Positions 8,096 to 14,952 of a stretch of 60,043 nucleotides of DNA are shown here, in pieces. A program made the translations under genes and the position numbers. The notes under the pieces were generated by a model, which was given only the letters and a program-made list of their open reading frames with translations, was not told where the DNA came from and made no database searches. Origin of the DNA: Oscillospiraceae bacterium. GTDB lineage: Bacteria > Bacillota > Clostridia > Oscillospirales > CAG-272. How positions within the stretch are numbered: position 1 is the first letter of the stretch; every line of letters starts with the position of its first letter. Location: positions 1 through 60,043 of the forward strand of contig SVSP01000003.1 of NCBI GenBank assembly GCA_015064255.1, written 5' to 3'.

Positions 8096-9100
8096 TATCT
8101 TATGATTCGTACCCTCGGTCGCGTTTATTTCGTCAAGACATTCGCGCATCATATCTTTTCTGCCTCGCTCGGAAAGCACCTGAACAAGGTCAAATCCCGG
8201 TCTGCGGTTGCCTTCTATAAAGGTTGCTCCCTCTTCTGTAACGGCAACGTCCCAGCCGACGAAATGTATCTTATCGCTGACAAGCGCCGCGCTGAGAACT
8301 ATTTCCTTTACCTTATCCCAGTTCGGTATCTGAAATCCGTCGAATTTCACACCCGTAAGCGGATGTGTTTCAAATTCGTTAAGGTCTTTATCGACCGCAT
8401 TTCCTACAAGCACGCCCGTTTCGAAGTCGATAGAGCATCCCATACCGCCTTGATGGAAGTTATCCACAGCGGCAACACCGTTGCCTATACGAAGCGCCGC
8501 ATATACAATGCGCGACTTCCCGTTATATCCGAAGGACATTATTCTGACCGTGTTTACACTTGCGGGACAAAGTCTGTTCATTTCACTGTGCTGTTTTACA
8601 CATTCTTCGATAAAAAGACGCTCGTTTATCAGCTTTGCGTGGAATTCTTCAACGTCCTTGACGTCATCGCGGCTCATCTTTTCGACTTTATGACCGCCGT
8701 TACCGTCGTAAGGCTTTATCATAAACTCGCTGTTTTTTGCAAGGAATTCCCGAAGCTCCTCGACAGTACCGTCAACGAAATATTCTCTGCTGATATAGTC
8801 CTTGAAATTCTTAAGGAAGTTTGGCTTTACGGTAAAAGCTGTTTTATATGCCGAAGGACAAACTATCTCATAAAATTTATCCTGATGCTTTATCGTAACG
8901 TACTCGTCTATTTCAGCCCAGCTTCTCTTGTAAAGCTTGTAGTTCATATAGTCGCTGTAACCGCATCCTGTACGTGCAAAACAGAGCAAAAATTTGTTAA
9001 AAACAACAAATCCACTCATATTTTCTTTTTTAGCGACCTCTTTAACGTTTCCGAGAAAGCGTTTCAAATTTCCAACCATAGCATAACGCAGTAAACTCAT
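8093..9100 (-). CDS. Sugar-transfer-associated ATP-grasp protein
   Basis: 335 residues. Start ATG 9100 has AAAGGAG seven bases upstream; an in-frame TTG six bases earlier is less likely. The protein matches the ATP-grasp group found near polysaccharide transferases: FMIKPYDGNGGHKV (ATP-binding strand and glycine loop), LFIEECVKQH, VNTVRIMSF, and a metal-binding end FIEGNRRPGFDL. Members occur in capsule and exopolysaccharide loci, and the reaction is probably an ATP-dependent ligation. Here it stands alone, with no glycosyltransferases nearby, so its substrate is open. Confidence 0.75.
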   Translation of the reverse strand: MSLLRYAMVGNLKRFLGNVKEVAKKENMSGFVVFNKFLLCFARTGCGYSDYMNYKLYKRSWAEIDEYVTIKHQDKFYEIVCPSAYKTAFTVKPNFLKNFKDYISREYFVDGTVEELREFLAKNSEFMIKPYDGNGGHKVEKMSRDDVKDVEEFHAKLINERLFIEECVKQHSEMNRLCPASVNTVRIMSFGYNGKSRIVYAALRIGNGVAAVDNFHQGGMGCSIDFETGVLVGNAVDKDLNEFETHPLTGVKFDGFQIPNWDKVKEIVLSAALVSDKIHFVGWDVAVTEEGATFIEGNRRPGFDLVQVLSERGRKDMMRECLDEINATEGTNHKI

Positions 9101-9137
9101 AATCAAACTCCTTTAATATACTGTCAAAAAATTATTA

Positions 9138-10286
9138 TCAGCCCAGCTCTTTGCCTGCCTGTGCAAGCTTTTCTATAATAGCAAGCTGCTGAGGGCAAGC
9201 CGCTTCACAGGCACCGCACTGTACGCACTTCGATGCGTCGTGACCTTCTCGCACAAGACGAGCATAGCGGTCATTACCCGCAATATCGCTTGAATACTGG
9301 AAAGCATCGTTCCATATGCGGAAGATACGGGGAATATTTACTTCCGAAGGGCAAGGCATACAGTATTCACAGCCCGTGCAGCCTATCTTCGTTCTGTTTA
9401 TATATTCCTCGCGCACCTTGTCGATTATGTCAAGCTCTTCCTTTGACATAGCATTAACGTCTGCTTCGGAGAATATTCTCATATTATCGTAAAGCTGCCT
9501 GAGGCTTGTAACGCCCGAAAGAACGGTAGACACCTGCGGGAAATTGCAGAGCCATCTGAAGCTCCACTCGGCAGGCGAACGCTTTTCGCTGTAAGAATCA
9601 TAAAGCTTCAGCACGCTTTCGGGAGCCGATGCGAGCTTTCCGCCGAGAAGTCCTTCCATAATTACAACCGGAATATTTTTACTTCCCGCAAGCTCAAGTC
9701 CCTTAAGACCCGCCTGATTGTTTATATCCATAAAGTTGAACTGAATCTGGCACATATCCCAGTCATATTCATTTATTATCTTTTCAAAAGCCTCATAATT
9801 ATCGTGGAAAGAGAATGCCGCATACTTTATTCTGCCCTCTTTTTTGAGCTTGTCGAGGAATTCGCGAATTCCCCAAGCCTTTGCATCTTCCCATCGTTTT
9901 GCGCTGAGTGCGTGAACGAGATAGAAGTCTATATAGTCCGTGCCGAGAAATTTAAGCTGTTCTTCGAATATCTTTTCCATATCCTCAGGGCAGGAGCATT
10001 CCCACAGAGGAAGCTTTGTAGCTACGTAAACCTTTTCGCGGTATCCGCCCTCAAGTGCGCATCCGAGAACACCCTCGTTCTGTTTATCCGAATACACGTA
10101 TGCAGTATCGAAATAGTTGATGCCGTTATCCACAGCCGTTCTTACAATTTTCTTTGCAAGGTCGAGGTCAACTACTCTTTTACCGTCCTCATCTTTCATA
10201 GGGAATCTCATACATCCGAGACCGAATGCCGAGACTTCTATGCCGAGTTTTCCGAAAACTCTTCTTTTTACGTTAAATTCCGCCAT
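9138..10286 (-). CDS. Aldo/keto reductase with C-terminal 4Fe-4S ferredoxin domain
   Basis: 382 residues. The AKR barrel (about 1-290) has the catalytic tetrad D60, Y65, K91 and H125, in YFDTAYVYS, ATKLP and YLVHA. The C-terminal part holds two clusters of cysteines, C303, C306, C309, C312 and C354, C357, C360, C364, fitting two 4Fe-4S centres. This fused form is frequent in anaerobes and may couple ferredoxin or flavodoxin electrons to carbonyl reduction; the substrate is unknown. The ribosome binding site AAAGGAG is well placed. Monocistronic. Confidence 0.9.
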   Translation of the reverse strand: MAEFNVKRRVFGKLGIEVSAFGLGCMRFPMKDEDGKRVVDLDLAKKIVRTAVDNGINYFDTAYVYSDKQNEGVLGCALEGGYREKVYVATKLPLWECSCPEDMEKIFEEQLKFLGTDYIDFYLVHALSAKRWEDAKAWGIREFLDKLKKEGRIKYAAFSFHDNYEAFEKIINEYDWDMCQIQFNFMDINNQAGLKGLELAGSKNIPVVIMEGLLGGKLASAPESVLKLYDSYSEKRSPAEWSFRWLCNFPQVSTVLSGVTSLRQLYDNMRIFSEADVNAMSKEELDIIDKVREEYINRTKIGCTGCEYCMPCPSEVNIPRIFRIWNDAFQYSSDIAGNDRYARLVREGHDASKCVQCGACEAACPQQLAIIEKLAQAGKELG

Positions 10287-10419
10287 TTGAAAATCTCCTT
10301 TAATTATGATCTTTAAATATTAACATTCAGGACAAACCAACGCAGCACATAAATATCTATTTTATATTTTAGCATATTTTCAAACAGGTGTCAAGTGCCT
10401 GCCTGCCAAAGATGAAGAT

Positions 10420-10448
10420 AAAAAATCCCCGCGCGGTGGCGCGGGGGT
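10420..10448 (-). terminator. Terminator of the anti-sigma-like gene
   Basis: GC-only stem CCCCGCGC (10427-10434) with GCGCGGGG (10439-10446) and loop GGTG; on the minus strand it is followed by a T-run (10421-10425). Confidence 0.85.
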
Positions 10449-10455
10449 TATTAAC

Positions 10456-11478
10456 CTACTGGATGTTTAAATACGTATAATTGCTTGCAGTGCCGCCGCT
10501 TTCGGTATCGTACTGTGTAGGAATCCTGATGAACGCTTCACCAAAGATAGTCGTCACAATACGTGAAATTCCCATAGACAAATTTTTCAAATTCATTTCT
10601 TCTATTTTTGTTCTGAGCTTTTCGTTAGTTACATCAAGCTTCTCTTTTGTGAGTTTGGCTTCAAGAGCATCGTATTTACCAAAATAACGTGCAGTATATG
10701 AGCAAATTTCTTTCGTTTCCGGATGTATGCTTACGACAATAGTTTCATCTGTTGCATATCCACCAATATAGCGTGTGTAACAAACAGCGTACAGACCGCT
10801 GCCGGCATACGGTGAAAATACTCCTTCATCAAATTTGGAAAACTCTTCTTCTGTTATTATCTTTAAGATAAAGTCTTCTGCTACTTGTTTAGCAGTTATT
10901 TCATCAATAGGAGTGTCAGTCCTCGGTCTTTCCACATGGCCTTTGAAATAACTGGTTAAAATATTAGTTCCGTGTAAATACTCAACACGATCGCTACCTT
11001 CTTCTGCAACATATCTGTCATAGGTACTGTAAAAATCACCGTATTCTTTTGTTCCGCTTAAAGTCGTAAACTCACTTTGACTACGCTGATAAACAAAAGT
11101 TTGGGAGTTTCCAAACGGAGTTTTTTCTTTATTCTTTAGTTCATCAAATACTTGATCTTCTGATTGTGCCGAATCACATATACCGTAATCTTTTGCCGAC
11201 ATGGAACCTATCACTTTGCCCGGTGATGACTGCCCGAGGCTGTAAAGGAAAACATCTTCTTTGGGTTTGTTTTCTTCCACATCAGGTGTTTTATCCTTTC
11301 CGACCATCATAAAACCGCCTATGGACAGCGCAACGACAAGAATTACGGCTGTTGCTGAAAAAATCGCCTTTAAAAGTATTTTTCCGGGTCTGTCCGCGGC
11401 TTTTTCACTTAGCGCAGCGGAAAGTATAAATTTTTCATCAACGTTTCGTATCGCATCAAAAATATTTTTGTTCGTCAT
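10456..11478 (-). CDS. Probable membrane-bound anti-sigma factor
   Basis: 340 residues with a short cytoplasmic N-terminus (1-35), one membrane segment (about 38-59) and a large extracellular domain. It starts inside the last codons of the sigma factor gene (4-base overlap), the standard arrangement for a sigma/anti-sigma pair. No zinc-binding HXXXCXXC anti-sigma motif is visible, so it belongs to the non-ZAS type common in Clostridia. The function is inferred from position and topology rather than from a named domain. The extracellular part presumably senses an envelope signal. Terminator directly downstream. Confidence 0.65.
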   Translation of the reverse strand: MTNKNIFDAIRNVDEKFILSAALSEKAADRPGKILLKAIFSATAVILVVALSIGGFMMVGKDKTPDVEENKPKEDVFLYSLGQSSPGKVIGSMSAKDYGICDSAQSEDQVFDELKNKEKTPFGNSQTFVYQRSQSEFTTLSGTKEYGDFYSTYDRYVAEEGSDRVEYLHGTNILTSYFKGHVERPRTDTPIDEITAKQVAEDFILKIITEEEFSKFDEGVFSPYAGSGLYAVCYTRYIGGYATDETIVVSIHPETKEICSYTARYFGKYDALEAKLTKEKLDVTNEKLRTKIEEMNLKNLSMGISRIVTTIFGEAFIRIPTQYDTESGGTASNYTYLNIQ

Positions 11479-12032
11479 CTTAATTCCTCCCTGTCTAAGA
11501 ATTTTTTTAGCCTTTTCCGTGTCCGGAGCATAAGCATTCCTACGCTGCTTTCATTCATCGCATATGCCTTTGCAATATCGGAAATTGAAGCGAGATAAAA
11601 ATAACGCATAAGAAATATATTTCTCGTTTTTTCCGGCAAAGATGCTATGAATCTGTTAAGCGCATCCCGAAGGGCAAGATCATCACCTATGTCTTCGCCA
11701 AAGTTTCTGTCGGGAATACACTCGTACAGTTCGTCAAGAGCTGTGGAAACACGTTCGCCTCTGCGTTTGAGCGCAGATATGGATTCATAACGGTCGAGCG
11801 CGGTCTGTGAACTTATCATACCTATATACGGCTTCAACATTTCGGGTCTTTTCGGCGGAATCGTGTTCCAAAGCTTCATATAAACGTCATTCACTACCTC
11901 TTTTGAGTCCTCATCGCTCTCGAGTATATTGTTAGCAACACAGAAACAGTAACGCCCGTATTTTTTATCTGTTTCTGATATGGCATCTTCTCGGCGCGCC
12001 CAGTACAGATCAACTATTTGCTTATCGTCCAT
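11475..12032 (-). CDS. ECF-type RNA polymerase sigma factor
   Basis: 185 residues with region 2 (about 23-90, including a YMKLW segment for core binding and -10 recognition) and region 4 (about 125-180, with LPEKTRNIFLMRYFYLASISDIA and a recognition helix SSVGMLMLRTRKRL). There is no region 1 or 3, as in extracytoplasmic-function sigma factors. GGAGAG lies eight bases before the ATG. It is the first gene of a two-gene unit with the membrane protein downstream, which probably holds it inactive. The regulon is unknown. Confidence 0.9.
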   Translation of the reverse strand: MDDKQIVDLYWARREDAISETDKKYGRYCFCVANNILESDEDSKEVVNDVYMKLWNTIPPKRPEMLKPYIGMISSQTALDRYESISALKRRGERVSTALDELYECIPDRNFGEDIGDDLALRDALNRFIASLPEKTRNIFLMRYFYLASISDIAKAYAMNESSVGMLMLRTRKRLKKFLDREELR

Positions 12033-12175
12033 TATTTTTCACTCTCCTATAATATTTTAAAAGGCCTTTCACCATAATTAACGGGAAACATATAACAAAT
12101 ATCACTCATAATAAAATTATTTTTTATTTTTTTATCTTTACTGTTGTATAAATCACCATAATTTACAAAAAATTC

Positions 12176-12204
12176 TTGAATATAGCTCGTTTTCGTGATA
12201 AAAT
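12176..12204 (+). promoter_or_regulatory. Promoter of the uridine-kinase-like gene
   Basis: TTGAAT (12176-12181), 17-nt spacer, TAAAAT (12199-12204), 36 bases before the start codon. Confidence 0.6.
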
Positions 12205-12239
12205 AAGTATAAAGTTGATAAGAAGAAGGTAATTTACAT

Positions 12240-13307
12240 ATGAAGCCTTTCGAAAAGATCCTTACAGCGCATACAAAAAAATATCCCAAAATCCAACCGA
12301 GAGATATCGTAAAGCTCGCACTTCAATCCGAATACGGAAACGCTCATATGGTATCGGACGAGGGAGCTATGCTTGCGCGTCTGAAAAATGAGCTTGACGA
12401 AATTCCCGTACAGCAGGATGCTGAAATGTTCGAGGAGATCGGCGACAAATACGTGCGCCTTAATCTCGCTTCTCCCGAAACGAGAGAATTTTCTCCCGAA
12501 ATTATAAACAGAATATTCATTATATCCTCAAGAGAAACAAAGAAAAATTCCTATTCGTTTGAGTCCAAGCTTTTTACCGCATCAAGTATGGCAAACAGAG
12601 GGCTTTTCCCCTTCTCTGCCAAAGAGTTTAACGAATATCTCGATTATTACACAAAGCGCCATATGGGAGAGGCTATGTCGCACAGCTCTGCTTACAAAGA
12701 TGCTTACAAGCCCTCTTACCGAGTTATCCTTTCGGTATGGAAAAAGCTTTTCCCGATAATCAAGGCTGTTCAGGATGCATCAAAAGAAAACAGCCGCGTA
12801 ATTCTCACTATCGACGGTATGGCAGCTTCGGGAAAATCGACTGCCGCGAAATACCTTTCTCAGCTCTTTAACGCTCCCGTGATACATACCGACCACTTTT
12901 TCCTGCCGCCCGAAATGAGAACAAAAATCCGTATGGATGAGCCGGGCGGAAATCTCCACCGCGAGAGATTTTTCACCGACGTTGTCGAAAAGCTTTCGGC
13001 AAACGAGGATTTCAGTTACCGTATCTTCGACTGTTCAAAAAACGTTTTGGGCGAAACTGTAAGTGTTCCCTATTCAAAAGTGCTGATAGTCGAAGGAGCG
13101 TATTCACTTCACCCGTATTTCGGCGACTATGCAACGGTAAAGGTCTGTATGACGATCGGACCGAAAACGCAGTCCACCCGAATTATGAAGCGCAACGGTG
13201 CTATTATGCACAAGAGGTTCCTTACGGAATGGATACCGCTTGAAAACACATATCTCAAGCACTTCTCAATAAGCGAGAAATGCGACCTTACCGTAGACAC
13301 CGTATAA
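12240..13307 (+). CDS. Uridine-kinase-family P-loop protein with an uncharacterised N-terminal domain
   Basis: 355 residues. Residues 186-355 look like a uridine/phosphoribulokinase-type kinase: Walker A GMAASGKS (193-200), a THTDHFFLPP-like substrate strand near 217-224, and VLIVEGAYSLHP (Walker B-like). Residues 1-180 form a separate domain that I do not recognise, with a long conserved-looking helix and NSYSFESKLF. The substrate may be a nucleoside or a phosphorylated sugar. AGAAGG lies ten bases before the ATG. Monocistronic: own promoter, strong terminator at 13311-13350. Confidence 0.72.
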   Translation: MKPFEKILTAHTKKYPKIQPRDIVKLALQSEYGNAHMVSDEGAMLARLKNELDEIPVQQDAEMFEEIGDKYVRLNLASPETREFSPEIINRIFIISSRETKKNSYSFESKLFTASSMANRGLFPFSAKEFNEYLDYYTKRHMGEAMSHSSAYKDAYKPSYRVILSVWKKLFPIIKAVQDASKENSRVILTIDGMAASGKSTAAKYLSQLFNAPVIHTDHFFLPPEMRTKIRMDEPGGNLHRERFFTDVVEKLSANEDFSYRIFDCSKNVLGETVSVPYSKVLIVEGAYSLHPYFGDYATVKVCMTIGPKTQSTRIMKRNGAIMHKRFLTEWIPLENTYLKHFSISEKCDLTVDTV

Positions 13308-13310
13308 AAA

Positions 13311-13350
13311 TAATCAAAGCTCTTCACGCTGATGTGAAGAGCTTTTAATT
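13311..13350. terminator. Terminator between convergent genes
   Basis: Twelve-base stem, 13316-13327 with 13334-13345, followed by a T-rich stretch; A-rich on the other side, so it may serve both directions. Confidence 0.85.
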
Positions 13351-13362
13351 TTGTACGTTTAA

Positions 13363-14061
13363 TTACATACGAGACATAATATGATTTCTTCTGTGAATAA
13401 CGGTTTCGGGGAAGCTTTCGCTGTCGTAGTCGCTTACCTTAACGTATGCTTCGAGAAGTGTTCTGTCCTTGTCCTTGATAAGGATCTTGTTTGTTGTGAT
13501 ATCGGAAGTAAGTTCCTTTGTGATGTATTCGGCACTTTCTATTGCGCTGTAATGTACGTCGTATTCCTTATCTTCACAGAATTCTTCAGTAAGAGAGAAT
13601 GTACGTGTGAAAGCGTAGAACTTTTCCTTACGTGAATATACAAAGCAAACTCTTGCCATAGGTCCAACGCATACGCTTCCGAACTTTCTTACCGACTTAA
13701 CGTCTTCGTCGTTGATAACAAAGCCTTCAAACATTACGGCATTCTTAAGATCGTCCGCATATCCGAACTTGGATTCGCACTTTTCTTTCACATCTCGCGA
13801 TACTCTGTAAAAAATATCGTCAAATTCAAAATCTTTTACAACTCTTCCGCTTCCGAAGCCCCAAAGAACGATACCTGCAATAGCTACGATAAGGAAGTAG
13901 AATCTGAGATCATAAAATCCGTTAACATAGAAAAAGCCGAGAAGCGCGGGAATACCGCCAAGTACCGTGCATATAATTCCGGCGATAATCATAATCTTGG
14001 TTATTTTGTTGTAGTTTTCCTTAAAAAAGGCGGCAAATCGTTTGTATTCGATAAAATCCAT
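13363..14061 (-). CDS. Hypothetical membrane protein
   Basis: 232 residues from ATG 14061, chosen because GGAGG lies five bases upstream; an in-frame GTG 21 bases earlier would place that site inside the gene. Two hydrophobic segments (about 22-45 and 53-70) are followed by a soluble cytoplasmic or external domain of about 150 residues. No family recognised. A consensus promoter (14114-14142) and a terminator make it a single-gene unit. Confidence 0.7.
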   Translation of the reverse strand: MDFIEYKRFAAFFKENYNKITKIMIIAGIICTVLGGIPALLGFFYVNGFYDLRFYFLIVAIAGIVLWGFGSGRVVKDFEFDDIFYRVSRDVKEKCESKFGYADDLKNAVMFEGFVINDEDVKSVRKFGSVCVGPMARVCFVYSRKEKFYAFTRTFSLTEEFCEDKEYDVHYSAIESAEYITKELTSDITTNKILIKDKDRTLLEAYVKVSDYDSESFPETVIHRRNHIMSRM

Positions 14062-14113
14062 TTTTTCCTCCACATTTACCACAGAGAATACCTCTGCATT
14101 ATTTACTTATTTG

Positions 14114-14142
14114 ATTATACTATATTTGTTTCACTTTTGCAA
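14114..14142 (-). promoter_or_regulatory. Promoter of the hypothetical membrane protein gene
   Basis: Minus strand: TTGCAA (14137-14142), 17-nt spacer, TATAAT (14114-14119). Confidence 0.65.
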
Positions 14143-14255
14143 TATCTTTTTTCGTTTTTTTTGAATTTAAATTTATTTTTGTGCTTTTTATCAAAAATTG
14201 CATCCGTTTACTGTACTATTTGCCGATACTCGGATGATTTTTTTGTGTTAAACTC

Positions 14256-14284
14256 TTGACAAACTGACTTTTCGGATATATAAT
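14256..14284 (+). promoter_or_regulatory. Promoter of the T-box leader
   Basis: TTGACA (14256-14261), exact 17-nt spacer, TATAAT (14279-14284): a perfect sigma-A consensus, so strong constitutive initiation with control left to the leader. Confidence 0.85.
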
Positions 14285-14289
14285 ATAAG

Positions 14290-14515
14290 ATAAGAGATTC
14301 TGCTTTTGTGGAAATCCCGTCAGAGAATCCGTGTCGCAGGCTGAAAGCACGGTCGGGAAAGTAGTAAGTATGGGAACACTCTTTGCCGCTACAGTGAACG
14401 GTATTCTAAACTACAAAGTGGATGCACTTTTGCATCAATGCGGGTGGCACCGCGGACTAAGCACAAAATTTAGTTCGTCCCGGATATGTTGTACGACATT
14501 TCCGGGCGTTTTTAT
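14290..14515 (+). promoter_or_regulatory. T-box leader, probably asparagine-responsive
   Basis: Transcriptional T-box. The signature GGGTGGCACCGCGG is at 14442-14455. The antiterminator pairs 14453-14460 with 14470-14477 and 14441-14444 with 14479-14482, leaving the TGGC bulge. The competing terminator runs from 14479 to about 14508 and is followed by TTTTTA. Stem III is 14421-14426 with 14431-14436. Stem I closes with AAGAG (14292-14296) and CTCTT (14379-14383). The triplet just before the closing strand is AAC (14375-14377) followed by A, the layout of a specifier for tRNA-Asn(GUU). The bulge base C of TGGC predicts discriminator G73, which tRNA-Asn has. asnS starts 2.8 kb downstream. The specifier call is inference; the T-box itself is seen. 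Confidence 0.88.
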
Positions 14516-14537
14516 TTTGTCGGAAGGCTTTGCACCG

Positions 14538-14864
14538 TCAGTGCATCGCTGTGAGTGCTATTATCTTTTTTATACTGTCCGGTTGTACGTCGGCATCGTG
14601 AGCCGCACGGTTTCTGTGTATCTCTCCGCATTTTGTGCATTTGTATATTATTATATACCCTTTCTTCGGATCGGGCACGGCGGAAACAGGCTCCATAAGT
14701 CCAAGACATTCGTTTGCTCTGTCACCTGGATTTATATCTATATGAATCGACCAAAGACAAAAAGGACAGTGATCGCGTGAGCTTTTACCGAGAGGCTTTA
14801 CCTCCTTGCCGCAGTTCAGACAAACGAAGCCGCTGTCGTTTTTGGTAAATCTTTTTACTTCCAT
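14538..14864 (-). CDS. RNHCP-domain zinc-ribbon protein
   Basis: 108 residues with the RNHCP domain: a CLNCGKEV knuckle near the N-terminus, SRDHCPFCLW (the defining motif) and a second knuckle YKCTKCGEIHRNR. Four CXXC-type pairs suggest zinc binding. The domain is small and widespread in Firmicutes and its function is not established. It is convergent to the T-box and lies between that leader and the genes the leader should control, so read-through RNA would be antisense to it. Own promoter at 14903-14931. Confidence 0.78.
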   Translation of the reverse strand: MEVKRFTKNDSGFVCLNCGKEVKPLGKSSRDHCPFCLWSIHIDINPGDRANECLGLMEPVSAVPDPKKGYIIIYKCTKCGEIHRNRAAHDADVQPDSIKKIIALTAMH

Positions 14865-14902
14865 AGCTTCGGCACTCCAAAACGTTTATATTATCTTTTA
14901 TA

Positions 14903-14931
14903 ATGATACCACACATTTTTTGAAAATACAA
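14903..14931 (-). promoter_or_regulatory. Promoter of the RNHCP gene
   Basis: Minus strand: TTGTAT (14926-14931), 17-nt spacer, TATCAT (14903-14908), 39 bases before the start codon. Confidence 0.55.
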
Positions 14932-14952
14932 GTCATTTCGAAAGGAAAAATT

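Noticed and set aside
8084-9094. 336-residue open frame on the plus strand opposite the ATP-grasp gene
   Set aside because: It mirrors the minus-strand gene, lacks a ribosome binding site and shows no family motif; the minus-strand protein has clear ATP-grasp features.
14331-14780. 149-residue plus-strand frame over the T-box and RNHCP region
   Set aside because: It covers structured leader RNA and the antisense of a supported gene.
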